This document shows, one piece after another, positions 22,635-32,980 of a stretch of 64,000 nucleotides of DNA; within the stretch, counting starts at the first letter, position 1, and the number at the start of each line of letters is the position of its first letter. The position numbers and the translations under genes are program-made. The notes below the pieces were generated by a model, which saw only the letters and a list, made by a program, of their open reading frames with translations, did not search any database and was not told the DNA's origin. This DNA is from Lepidostoma basale (Eukaryota > Arthropoda > Insecta > Trichoptera > Lepidostomatidae). The stretch is taken from NCBI GenBank assembly GCA_022606425.2, contig JAHDVF020001336.1, positions 1,488,001 to 1,552,000 of the forward strand, read 5' to 3'.

Positions 22635-23020
22635 ATATGAAGTCTCTAAGACGAATGTGTGGTAGAACGATGTACGACAAAATCTCAAATGCTGATATTA
22701 GGAAAGAATGTTGAGCGAAAGAAGGCATTATGAAAAAAATTATGAAAGGATCGCTGCGTTGGTTCGGACATATGGAGCGCATGGGTGAAGATAGAATGGT
22801 TAAAAAAGTATACGTTAACGATGTCAATGGAGTACGGAGTCGAGGTAGACCGAGGAAAACATGGCATGACCAAATTAATCAAATTTTAAAGGTTGGTCAT
22901 GTCAGAAGCCGGAAGAATCGACGTGCGTGTATGACTCGCTGTATGAATGTGGAGGAATCTAGAGAGGTATGTCAGGATAGAGTAGTGTGGCGGGGAAACG
23001 GCGTAATGGTTTGTTAATGT
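22635..23020 (+). mobile_element. LINE-A subfamily 3' end
   Basis: Frame 22730-23017: MKKIMKGSLRWFGHMERMGE then GRPRKTWHDQINQIL and CMTRCMNVEESREVCQDRVVW. A short deletion removes the usual SILSAYP stretch before GNGVMVC. Terminus lacks a clear tetranucleotide tail. Confidence 0.7.
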
Positions 23021-23032
23021 TGAATGTATGAA

Positions 23033-23579
23033 TTAACCACTTTAATGCCGTAAGGCCACTGGTGGCCGCTACGTAGGCGCACCATCAGTACCGTAAGGCC
23101 ACTTTGCATTCAAAATGATTCCAGTAGGAATTTTAATTTTTTTTTGTGTGACTAGCGACATCTATACACTAATTCTGACATTGGTCGATCTTATTGAAAA
23201 GGGGATTTTTGTAGAAGTCGAGCACTAGGGTTACCACTTATGGTGAGATTGATATAAAGGATCAAAAGGATATCACTTGAAACAATTAAATTTCAAGTGA
23301 TAATGTACAAGAACTGATACAACATACTTTGATTTTTTAATGTTTGCTTTAAAAAATATATTGTTTTATAAAAATGTAAAAATTATATTAATTTCTGCTT
23401 GTGACAATCCTGACCCAATACTGACAATCAAATATACGAAATTTCGATAATACAACTTGAAAAATATAAACTTTAAACATAATGCATTAAACCCATTAGC
23501 CCTATTTTATAAAAATAATTCAAAATATGCGGTATGTGAGTGTTCCTAAGCTTAAAACATCACGGTACTAAACGGTTAA
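23033..23579 (+). mobile_element. short TTAA-flanked MITE
   Basis: TTAA on each side; inverted ends CCACTTTAATGCCGT and CCGTTTAGTACCGT (opposite strand). The second is close to the CCCTTAACGTACCG end of the 782-bp element, suggesting one family or superfamily. No coding content. It sits just past a LINE-A terminus. Confidence 0.65.
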
Positions 23580-24007
23580 ACAAATAAATTTGAGAAAAAA
23601 AATGTTTGTTGCGACATCCTTTTCCTTCCCACCTACACTCGTCCCGAATAATTTGTCACATGAATTATTGTTCCCTACCGATCTACACGGGACTCTCGTC
23701 GTGTCGATAATTATTCACACCAGTATCAAATCAACCGTCAACAGGCGCCTAGCTGTATTAGCTCTATGCGAAGAAATTGCGGGAAAAGATCGCGAAGGTT
23801 CAGTTCTGTGGAAATGAAGAAGAGGTCTGGTGCTCCCAATGCTGTCAACAAAGCAGACACCCCGGTGGGTGAGTCCTTTCCTTTGTCCTAATCATTTTTC
23901 AATACCACCCTACTCCAAGGCAGGTGAATGATAGACCACGTCATTGCTACAAACAAGCATTTGAGGAACCTGTAATTTAATTACTTTCAATTTGTGGTTC
24001 ATTGTAA
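23580..24007. other. no recognised gene
   Basis: A 75-residue frame at 23590-23817 shows no family motif. Composition is less AT-rich at 23680-23880, but there is no splice or repeat evidence. Confidence 0.3.
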
Positions 24008-24405
24008 ATAACAACAACAACAACAACAACAATCCATCACGCCGTTTCTCCGCAAGGGTAGGCACACTACTACTCTATCCTGACATACGTATCTAGCTTC
24101 CTCCACATTCATACAGCGAGTCATACACGCACGTCGATTCTTCCGGCTTCTGACATGACCAAACTTTTAATTTGGTCATGCCATGTTTTCCTCGGTCTAC
24201 CTCGACTCCGTACCCCATTTACATCGATAACGTATACTTTTTTAATCATTCTTTCTTCACCCATGCGCTCCATATGTCCGAACCAACGCAGCGATCCTCA
24301 TAATTTTGTTAATAATACCTTCTTTCGCTCTTCATTCCTTTCTAAAATCAGCATTTGAGATTCTGTCGTACATCGTTCTACCACACATACGTCTAATTGT
24401 AAAAA
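24008..24405 (-). mobile_element. LINE-A subfamily with (GTT)n tail
   Basis: Minus strand; a trinucleotide GTT repeat (AAC at 24010-24031) replaces the GTTA tail after the conserved CCATCACGCCGTTTCTCC terminus. Coding region around CRTMYDRISNADFRKE and GRGRPRKTWHDQI is interrupted by small deletions. Confidence 0.7.
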
Positions 24406-24471
24406 AATAATACAAAAAATACGAGTATAAGTATACAGCAGGTAATTTGAACTTAAATACTTGAACTTAAA

Positions 24472-24975
24472 TAATAACTAACTAACTAACCATCACGCCG
24501 TCTCTCCGGAGGGGTAGGCAGAAATAATGGATCGCCACACTGTTCTGTCCTGACATACTTCTCTCGCTTCCTCTACATTCATACATCTTGTCATGCACGC
24601 ATGTCAATTTCTCCGACTCCTCACGTGACCGACATTCAATATTTGATTGATTTGATCGTGCCACGTTTTCCTCGGCATCCCTATATTACTAGCTCCGTTC
24701 ACGTCGTTTACATATACCTCCTTCACTACTCTCTCTTCACTCATTCTTTCCATGTGTCCAAGCCATCTTAACGGCCCTTTTATTATTTTGTTCATAACAC
24801 TTTAATTCGCACCGCATTCACTTCTTATACTTGCATTTGACACTTTATCATATACCGATTTATCACACATTCGTCTTAGAGATCTCATTTCTACTGCATT
24901 TATTCTACTATTATCCTTTTTTGCCAGTTCCATGCTTCACTTCCATACATAAGGGTCAGCACAAGAACACCATTA
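24472..24975 (-). mobile_element. LINE-A 3' end with (GTTA)n tail
   Basis: GTTA tail at 24476-24490. Frame 24604-24795 reads MNKIIKGPLRWLGHMERMSE, VVKEVYVNDVNGASNIG. Frameshifted before the C-terminal part. Confidence 0.75.
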
Positions 24976-24984
24976 TGTAAATAC

Positions 24985-25172
24985 TGTTTTATATATTGAT
25001 TCTCATAACACGTGATAGGTAGCTAATCTATCGCCATTTTATTGTCACGTGAATTCTACACTGGACCATGAGAAAATGAAATAATCACACTGCCATCGCC
25101 AATAATTGAACCCAGGACCTTTAGTGTGGCAGTCATAGGTCTTGCCACTCTGACGCGAAGGTCGTCCATATC
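24985..25172 (-). mobile_element. SINE-A, decayed
   Basis: Same order as other copies, but the B box is altered (GGTTCAATTAT) and the A box weak (TGGCAAGACC). Probably transcriptionally dead. Confidence 0.65.
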
Positions 25173-25621
25173 AATAAAGAAAATAATTATTGTTTCCAGT
25201 AATGTTTTCGTCTCAAAGAGAAAAGCTTAGAAAATAAAAAAAAACGATTTTCACAATTTGAGAAAACTAAAATCTATGACGGGAATTTGGGTATTTGAGG
25301 GGGCGGTTCTTACCTTTACCTATTTCTGGGGGGTTTTACCCTTCCCTTCTCCGCTCGTAACTTTTTATGGATGTGTTAAAAATTCTTATAAAGGTGCTGT
25401 GATTCGAGAAAAAAGATTACGAAACTCAGACATAGTACCCCCGGCGCCCGCCAGGGTTGTGATTGTCTAATATAATATGTAAATGATTGGTTTTTTACAT
25501 CGATTTTTCACTGATAATAAAAACCTAACGTCCTCTCGAAATCGGCTCTGCAAAAGGTAGTTACTTAGTATCTACTCAAGGAGTTCAATTATGCAAAAAG
25601 GAAATGTGTTTAAAGGAATAT
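25173..25621. other. unassigned; 70-residue frame without motif
   Basis: Frame 25258-25470 has no recognised domain. Poly-A and poly-G patches suggest noncoding sequence. Confidence 0.3.
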
Positions 25622-26030
25622 TTAACTAACTAACTAACTAACCATCACGCCGTTTCCCCGAAAGGGTAGACAGAAAGAATGAACTGCAACACTTTAATCG
25701 ATGCTGCACTCCATTATTCTCTTTTCGCCAACGCGAGAGACGCGGTGTGATGGGTTGCGAACCTCATCGCCACCAGTAGGCATCTCCCGCGCAAACTTCA
25801 ATCATTCAACGTCTACATAATAAATCTAAAACAAATTATACAAAATACCTACAATGATATAAAATAAAATAACACATAAAAATAATTTAACACATAATGT
25901 TCTTTTAGATGGTGCACTTGTCGTCAGCTGGACGATCCGGACATTTGTGTTTAATAAATTTTTTATTCCACTGTTTTCATTTTAATTAGGCACTAAAACA
26001 ATCCAACACCAGCAAAAAAATTTATAATTT
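25622..26030 (-). mobile_element. SINE-C: unique body fused to LINE-A 3' terminus
   Basis: Minus strand: a body with GGTGGCGATGAGGTTCGCAACCC and CACACCGCGTCTC, then about 70 bp of LINE-A 3' end and its GTTA tail. The same junction and body recur at 40712-41130. Such LINE-derived tails are the hallmark of SINEs copied by a partner LINE. GGTTCGCAACC might be a degenerate B box. Confidence 0.6.
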
Positions 26031-26059
26031 TCTTTCTTTGTAACAACACTTTATTTGTA

Positions 26060-26325
26060 ACAACTTGAATCTACAACACAAAGTAATAGTGAAAATGGAG
26101 AAATATTTTCAGACTGAAAACATCTTGCATGCGATAATGGAGGGTATGACCGAGGGGACAAACTCTAGGGGACGGCCACGCCGAGAGTGCCCGGATGACC
26201 TGTTGGTGGACGTGCGCTGCTCATCATATGCAGATTTCAAAAGAGCCGCAAAAGATAGGGAAGAATGGAAGAGAAGAATAGAGGAAATTGCTGCAAACCA
26301 ATCCCAGGATTGAAACCAGAGAGAG
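26060..26325 (+). mobile_element. LINE-F tail fragment
   Basis: Frame 26065-26313: NILHAIMEGMTEGTNSRGRP then CPDDLLVDVRCSSYADFKRA and REEWKRRIEEIAANQ. Matches 44592-44804 in the opposite orientation. Confidence 0.65.
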
Positions 26326-26339
26326 AGAGAAAACGTATT

Positions 26340-26510
26340 CTTCTACATCTTCTTAATTTAAGGTCGTGTGACCTGTTTGTGAAACTGAGCTCTCCTGGGA
26401 TGATGTCTTCCAGCCATGCTGCCATCTCTTCCGCGGCCTTCCTGGTAGTCTCTTGCTACCAGGGATTTCATCTTTTTGCAATTCTTGCATCTTCCATGCA
26501 GTTCACATGA
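26340..26510 (-). mobile_element. LINE-K tail fragment
   Basis: Complement reads like KTRAARDYQEGRGRDGSMAG-type tail, shared with 48180-48310. Confidence 0.5.
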
Positions 26511-26724
26511 TCCCATTTATTAACTGAAACTATTTAAAACAAATATTTTAATAGTATTAAATGCTATCTTAAAAGTGTAGAAAATAAGGGAGAGAAAAAA
26601 AATTGAATATATCAAAGAAAATCACCATTCCTGATTTTATTATTATATTTAAATATAAATTATTAGCAACTAGCGTACCCGACAGACGTTGTAGGGCACG
26701 CCAGTTGGTCACAGAGAAAAATTC

Positions 26725-27215
26725 ACAATCAACAACAACAAACCATCACGCCGTTTCCCCGCAGGGGTAGGCAGAGAGAATGGACCGCCACACTACTCTA
26801 TCCTGGCAAACCTCTGTAGCTTCCTCCACATTCATACAACGAGTCATACACGCACGTCGATTCCTCCGACTTCTAACATGACCAACCTTTAAAATTTGAT
26901 TAATTTGGTATGCCATGTTTTCCTCGGTCTGCCTCGACTTCGTACCCCATTTACATCATTAACGTATACTTTCTTAACCATTCTTTCTCCATCCATGCGT
27001 TCCATATGTCCGAACCAACGCAGCGATCCTTTCATAATTTTGTTCATAATACCTTCTTCCGCTCTACATTCCTTTCTTATATCAGCATTTGAGATTCTGT
27101 CGTATATCGTTCTACCACACATACGTCTAAGGGACCTCATCTCTACCGCATTTATTCTACTCTCATCCTTCTTCTGCCAGTTCCATGCTTCGCTTCCATA
27201 CATTAGGGTAATCAC
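26725..27215 (-). mobile_element. LINE-A subfamily, (GTT)n tail, nearly open
   Basis: Frame 26889-27221: LMYGSEAWNWQKKDESRINA, VEMRSLRRMCGRTIYDRI, LRWFGHMERMDGERMVKKV, RSRGRPRKTWH. One frameshift in the DQIN region. GTT repeat at the left edge (26725-26738). Confidence 0.8.
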
Positions 27216-27303
27216 AATCAAATAACATATTAAACGTTATTTATAACATTTACCTACCTAATGATATATTTTCCTATTAAATTGATCCCAATCGGTGTTA
27301 AGC

Positions 27304-27545
27304 CAGTGGCGGTACTCCCATAGAAGCCCAGAAGCCCAGCTTGCGTAATGAATTTTTAATCAAAACCTCTTCTAGCTTACAGAGGTTCAGCTCTGGCAGC
27401 TCTTCTTACGTCTGACGGAAATATTGTTGGAAGGTGATTTGGTTGCTGGTTTATGCGCGGCCATGATTACTTAGATTTGGGGGGTTTGATTCAAAATTTC
27501 TTACGCAATCCGGGCTTCTGGGCTTCTATGGAAGTACCGCCACTG
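27304..27545 (+). mobile_element. hAT-type MITE with 8-bp target duplication
   Basis: Begins CAGTGGCGGTACT and ends with the matching inverted AGTACCGCCACTG; inverted repeats continue for about 45 bp (GAAGCCCAGAAGCCC). Flanked by exact direct repeats TGTTAAGC at 27296-27303 and 27546-27553. An 8-bp duplication and CA..TG ends are hAT features. No coding content. Confidence 0.9.
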
Positions 27546-27774
27546 TGTTAAGCATAAAAAGCCACTGAACCAAAAGCCGAAGCCCGAATGATACGAGTAT
27601 ATACTATACTTCAAATTTTATTTTTAAATTTTCCTTATAAACATTCTAAGGCTCTTTTTACAAGGCAAAACATGTCACTCGCTTAATACAATTAAACTTT
27701 CTGAAAACGTAAATATTTAGTTACGTAATTAATTAAAATAAAATAAAAATGGTATAAAACTTTTTAAAATAATG

Positions 27775-28164
27775 TATCTTCTTCTTCTTCTCCGGCGCTA
27801 CAACCCTTGGTGGGTCTTGGAAATGGGAACGTGTCCATCCCGTCCTGTTTCTGGCCGCCACCTCCCAGCCTTGCTGCTCCAGGACCCGACAGTCTGCCAC
27901 GGCACCATCCAGCAATCGCAGTCTCGTCCTACCAATGCTTCTTCGCCCTCTGGATTGTCATATAACACTCTTTTGGGGGGCTCCAGATCTCCCATGCGGT
28001 GCAAGTGCCCTAGCCAGCGCAGTCTGTTAATCTTTATAAACCTGACCACGCTGACGTCCTGGTATAGATATATACTCTGCGTTGTATCTCCTTCTCCACG
28101 TCTGACCATCCTTAATGGGTCCGAAGATTCTGCGGAGGATCTTCCTTTCGAAGTAGTTTATTTT
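27775..28164 (-). mobile_element. LINE-G, 3' part
   Basis: Minus strand: RRIFGPIKDGQTWRRRYN, then (frame 27798-28109) INRLRWLGHLHRMGDLEPPK and GRDCDCWMV in the last part. Interrupted from its upstream part at 28416-28520 by SINE-A. Confidence 0.7.
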
Positions 28165-28415
28165 TTATTTTTTTTTTGTTGTATACGAGTACAACAGGTT
28201 GCTTGAACCCAATTACTAGATACACATTATTTTTAGCTATTATATTGATGATTCACATGACATGTGATAGATAGCCAATCTATCGCCATTTTATTGTCAC
28301 ATGAATTCTACACCAGACCAAATACAGTGTGACAATCACACTTACACCGCCGGGAATCGAACCCGGGACCTACGGTATGGAAGTCAGAGCTCTTACCACT
28401 CTGCCACGAAGGTCT
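28165..28415 (-). mobile_element. SINE-A, full length
   Basis: From head to tail on the minus strand: A box TGGCAGAGTGGTAAG, B box GGTTCGATTCC, body AATGGCGATAGATTGG, a 3' hairpin (here decayed) and an A-rich end. It lies inside LINE-G coding sequence. No clear target duplication seen. Confidence 0.8.
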
Positions 28416-28520
28416 TCATCCCGTTTAGTGAGCGTCCAAGTCTCCGAGGCATATGTTAGGACTGGTTTAATCAGCGTTTTATATATTGTGGTCTTTGTCT
28501 TTGTAGACAGTAAACGCGAC
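28416..28520 (-). mobile_element. LINE-G, upstream part
   Basis: Reads RLLSTKTKTTIYKTLIKPVL then TYASETWTLTKRDE, the post-RT connection of LINE tails, ending at the SINE-A head. Confidence 0.7.
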
Positions 28521-28555
28521 TTAAAATAATGTATATTTAGTTCAAATTTACTTAT

Positions 28556-28606
28556 GTTTGTGTCTTCGACCGATTTCGGCAGCTCGCTGCCATCTTCTGG
28601 TGAAAC
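28556..28606 (-). ncRNA. hammerhead-ribozyme-like motif (family 1)
   Basis: CAGAAGA, extra T, GGCAGC/GCTGCC hairpin, GAAAT-CG-GTC. A distal GTTT/AAAC helix I is possible. Head-to-head with the next copy. Confidence 0.45.
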
Positions 28607-28618
28607 CATTTAACTTCT

Positions 28619-28666
28619 TGTTTGTACCAAATGATGGTAGCGAGCTGCCGAAACCGGTCGAAAACA
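28619..28666 (+). ncRNA. hammerhead-ribozyme-like motif (family 1)
   Basis: Box CAAATGA, extra T, GGTAGC/GCTGCC hairpin, GAAAC-CG-GTC. Helix I: C-G, small internal loop, then TGTTT pairing with AAACA. Confidence 0.5.
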
Positions 28667-28750
28667 TAAACATTTGTGAATTTTAACTAAATAAACATTT
28701 TAAAATGTTTTTTTTATGTTAATTATTAACAATGAAATTCCACCATGAAA

Positions 28751-28801
28751 TTGTATAACCAGAAGATGGTAGCGAGCTGCCGAAACCGGTCGAAGACACA
28801 A
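28751..28801 (+). ncRNA. hammerhead-ribozyme-like motif (family 1)
   Basis: CAGAAGA, extra T, GGTAGC/GCTGCC hairpin, GAAAC-CG-GTC. Helix I: C-G, internal loop, TTGT pairing with ACAA. Same downstream sequence (ACATTTGTG) as the copy at 28619. Confidence 0.5.
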
Positions 28802-28829
28802 ACATTTGTGGATTTCAACTTAATATACA

Positions 28830-29335
28830 TTTAGAAACAATTTTTTTAACTTTCATTATTTACCATGAAACTTCAAATAACTTTTTTTTTCAATTACGCA
28901 ACAAAAGGAGGGTTTTCCTTCTACATTTAAATTCAAACTATTTTAACTTGTGGATTATTTGACACGTCAAATAGTAAAATATTATGAAAAGAATGTCTGA
29001 AATATTCAACAGTAAGAGCCGCTGAGACCGCGAGTAGGTATAAATAAGAGATTTTTCCATTTCCTTTTTGTCGTCTTTTATCGGAAGCACTACTGTGGGA
29101 CATTTTTTGTATGCGTTACGGATTTCCTCGTGAAGCAGGGTGAACCAGACCGCAGGACAGAGATTCTAAATTTAAATATTCAATTTAACCATTTGCGCAG
29201 ATGTTTCAGTCAAAATTCACTTACGAACTTATTACAGATTTTCTATTTACATTATTCTGGCTTCAGTATTTACTTGTACAATCCAATAAACCGCTTCGCT
29301 TCAAATGTGAACTTTTTTCATGGTGGCAAAAATAC
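28830..29335. other. no recognised gene
   Basis: Noncoding; contains a short inverted repeat (TATTTGACACGTCAAATA) near 28957-28975. Confidence 0.4.
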
Positions 29336-29460
29336 CTTCTTCTTCTTCTTCAAGTGCCCTGTCGGGTCCCCCCAAAGTTGGCGATCACCTCGGCGAACCT
29401 GTCCCTGTCCTGCGCCGCTCGGAACAGCTCCTCCACACTTCGGATGATATGCAATTTTAC
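29336..29460 (-). mobile_element. LINE-C 3' terminus
   Basis: AAG-rich tail plus GTGCCCTGTCGGGTCCCCCC, complement of the LINE-C end; only about 125 bp. Confidence 0.7.
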
Positions 29461-30147
29461 GAGTATAATAGGCTATATAATCATTTACCATATTTTGCTT
29501 TGTTTTGTTGGATTGGGACATAGAAGTGGATTGAAATTAAACTGGATTAAATGTGGCCTAGATATCCCCTACAATTGTTTTATGATATCCCCAACAAACA
29601 ATCCACTAATATCCACTATAACTCAATATAAAATATATCTGAAACAATACACAATTAATAGTAAGATCTAAAAATGTATCCATATAACCCATTTGTTTTT
29701 TTTAATAAATTAAATAAAATAAAAAATAAATAAATTGCCTAAGTTTCAGAAATACGTAATTATGTGATACTGACACGCTTTTCCGTTTCGTAATACTCCC
29801 AGTTTCATCCACTAATTGAAACTAAGAAGAAACTTACCACGATAGTTTGTTAACGCCAGGGGGCCTAATATAACATAACACCAACAAAATTAGATTTGTA
29901 ACTAGGATCATCCACATAGCTTACACCAACGCAACACGCTCAAATATTGTAATCTATATCGGAAGTTAGAGTAGTCAAGATTAATAAGATTAACAGATTA
30001 CTAGGGCATTTGCACAGCACACATTGGGGTATTTCTGCTAATTACACGGCCAAAATTATATTCATTGTTTTTTTATTTGAATTCGTTTACATTTTTGAAT
30101 TGACGGTAGATTTAACCTTTGGTGAATACATTAAGTGTAATTTGACA

Positions 30148-30625
30148 TTCTTCTTCTTTAAGTGCCCTGTCGGGTTCCCCAAAGGTTGGCGATCACCTCG
30201 GCGAACCTGTCCCTGTCCTGCGCTGCTCGGAACAGCTCCTCCACAATTCAGATGCCGGTCCACTCCTTCACGTTTCGGAGAATGTGTTACTTTTCCCAAC
30301 GCAGTATATGACCCAGATGTGAAATCTTCCTAACCTTGATAGTAGATAACAATTCCCTGTCAACTCTAGCTCGCCTCAGGACTTCGGTATTGGTAACCAT
30401 GTCTTTCTAAGGAATTCTGAGCATTCGACGATGGAGCCACATTTGAAATGCTTCAATTCTGTTCATTGAGTTGACTTTCAAGGTCCACGTTTCACATCCA
30501 TACAATAAAACAGACCATCCATAGCATTAGATCATTCTCTGGGGGAGTTTCAAGTTTATTTTATCATAACAGAATAGTGATTTCATTTTATTAAATGAAG
30601 CTCTTGCTGCTTCAATTCTGGCAAA
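30148..30625 (-). mobile_element. LINE-C 3' end, internally shortened
   Basis: Same order as 10412-10900, but about 60 bp around 30275 are missing and the frame is broken. Upstream end runs into the hAT MITE fragment. Confidence 0.7.
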
Positions 30626-30774
30626 AATCCACCAAATCACCTTCCAACAATGTTCCTATCAGACGTAAGAATAGCCACAAGAGCTGAACCTCTGTAAGCC
30701 AGAAGAAGTTTTCATTTAAAATTTCTTACGCAAGCCGGGCTGCTGGGCTTCTATGGGAGTACCTCGACTGCTTT
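30626..30774 (+). mobile_element. hAT MITE, right half only
   Basis: Shares the internal CACCTTCCAACAATGTTCC-type segment (complement) and the right inverted repeat GGGCTTCTATGGGAGTACC with the element at 27304-27545. The left end is lost. Confidence 0.6.
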
Positions 30775-32213
30775 AAACCTACTAAAGTATATTTAATTAT
30801 CAATATATTTTAATAAAACTGGTCAGTATATTTGTATGCTTACCTGTTACAGCCGAATCCATCATAAAATTTTCCCAGGCAAACTCCAAAATAAAAACAT
30901 TCACTTTTTTAATCACTAATTATTCAAGAATTCCTTAAAGAAATGCGAACACTTCGAACGACAGTCTAATTCAAACAGACACACTTTATGTTGGATGACG
31001 GAAAGGGTTGCTCATTGTGTGGTGTCTATTCAACATTCCCAAAATCTATTTTTTCCTTATCGGGGATATATTCTACGAATTCGATTTGTGGCCAGGTAAT
31101 TACAGGAAATAACCTTACGTGCAGCGTGGGGAAACTGAGGCCCCCTAAAAAGTGTTGTATAACGTCTCAGAAGAGCAAAGAAACGTCGGGAAATCGATAT
31201 TGCGATGGTTGAAAGATGTCGTGGTCAGAAAAACTGAAAGGTAGCAGCCAGAGTCTGAACAGAATAGAGACGTTTCTTGGAGGAAGTTAAAAACCCATCA
31301 AGGGTTATAATGTCGTTTACACGAGCAACTAAAACAATTTACTTCAGATATCTAATGGATAAGTACTGCTCTAAATAGCGGTGACGTCCGTGGATCTGGG
31401 GGTGTTGTTTCGAGCTCGCTTGTCGTTTAGTCTTCACATACATAACTTCTATACGTAATGGCTCCCTCAAAATGCTTGGTTTTGCCACCAGAAACGCCAA
31501 GATCTTTCGCAATATTCTTCTTTAATGATATCATGAAATTAAGATTCATGCAATTAAAGTTAATATTTCTAGACTAAGGAATTGATTCTGTGGCCCGAAA
31601 CACATTTGTGAAAAGATGGAAAGGGCAAAAAAGTATTGTAAAAAAACGTACAGATTTCATGACTTTTTTTATACGTTATTTCGTCCTTTTTTACTTTATT
31701 TAAAGCTACCGTATTTATAATAGAATACGCACTTAGTTATTCACGATAAAATTTTCAAATATAAGATGCATAACGTATAAAAAATGTATTAATATTGAAT
31801 AGGCACAAATAGATGCCTACTAAGTAATCTGTCAAAATTTCGTAATTCTCGTTATTTTATACATACGTATTAATTGATAGTAATATGACACATGGACAAC
31901 AAGATGGCGCCCGTGGACAAGCTGTCATTTGAAGTTTCTTATAAAGAAATGTAATTGTTTTAGTACTTTAAGAATGTGAGATGGTTTAAAAAAAGTTCCA
32001 TGTGCGTGCAGTGTCTGTGCATCGCCTTGAGTGATTTATTGTTTTTACAGTGCTTCTAAATGAAAGAAATATCACACGAGGCACGCTCTTATAACCAAGT
32101 TGTGTTTGCTCTGCGCGTCTTGCAGCCAGCCAGCAAGTTAAAATTCCAACATCTGCCTGATTAGGCTTCTCACTTCTCATGTCGCCGCCACAGTTCCTAG
32201 TCATCCCATTCAC
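30775..32213. other. no recognised gene
   Basis: Noncoding by inspection. A short plus-strand start context CAAGATGGCGCCCGTGGAC lies at 31902-31920 but its frame closes after 17 codons. The stretch 32000-32213 is relatively GC-rich and adjoins the exon candidate. Confidence 0.35.
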
Positions 32214-32327
32214 TCACTGCTCCATTATATCGTCGCGGCCATCCTCCAGATCTGCCGTCATATTAGCGGCTGCTGCTGCTCCTAGGACTCCTCCATCCAT
32301 TGCTTCTCCTGCCACTATCGACGCCAT
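32214..32327 (-). CDS. candidate first coding exon of a host gene, unidentified
   Basis: On the minus strand an ATG in good context (AAAAATGG) at 32327 opens 37 codons beginning MASIVAGEAMDGGVLG, then AAAAANMTADLEDGRDD, closing at a stop at 32216-32214. Two bases before that, GCA|GTGAGT is a strong splice donor (GT at 32217), so the coding exon would be 32327-32218, leaving in phase 2. GC content and codon use contrast sharply with the AT-rich surroundings, and no repeat partner exists in the window. An alanine run plus an acidic stretch resembles the N-terminus of many nuclear or cytoplasmic proteins, but I cannot name it. No second exon is identified. It could be a chance GC-rich frame. Confidence 0.35.
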   Translation of the reverse strand: MASIVAGEAMDGGVLGAAAAANMTADLEDGRDDIMEQ

Positions 32328-32524
32328 TTTTTTGCACTGCCGCTATCATTACCAAGTACATCAACATTTTATTTTGAATATGGAATTCCTTCATTGTTGT
32401 TTAAAAAAACAGTTAATACTGTAGTGGACGTACGTATTCATGAAGCTTTATTTCTTTAAAAGGTACGTTTTCTAGAAATTTTATTATATTTCAAAACAAA
32501 ATTTTATTATACATATTTCAAAAG

Positions 32525-32980
32525 AATAATGAAAGCAAAATAAATACGGTAGAGATGAGGTCCCTAAGACGTATGTATGGTAGAACGATATACGACAGAA
32601 TCTCAAATGCTGACGTAAGAAAGGAATGTAGAGCGGAAGAAGGTATTACGAACAAAATTATAAAAGGATCGCTGCGATGGTTCGGACATATAGAATGCAT
32701 GGATGGAGAAAAAATGATTAAAAAAGTATACGTTAATGATGTAAATGGAGTACGGAGTCGAGGCAGACCGAGGAAAACATGACATGACATTAATCAAAAT
32801 TTAAACGTTGGTCATGTTAAAAGTCGGAGTAATTGACGTCTGTATATGACTCGTTCTATGAATGTGGAGGAAGTTAGAGAGGTTTGTCAGGATAGAGTAG
32901 TGTGGCGGTTGATTCTCTCTTCCTACCCCTACGGGGAAACGGCGTGATGGTTTGTTTATTTGTTTGTTTGTTGAAAAGTA
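32525..32980 (+). mobile_element. LINE-A subfamily with (GTTT)n tail
   Basis: Frame 32555-32782: MRSLRRMYGRTIYDRISNAD, LRWFGHIECMDGEKMIKKV, RSRGRPRKT. A deletion follows. After CGGCGTGATG comes GTTTGTTTATTTGTTTGTTTG, a third tail type. Confidence 0.75.

Noticed and set aside
26889..27221. Host gene (110-residue frame)
   Set aside because: The protein is the LINE-A tail present more than 20 times in this window.
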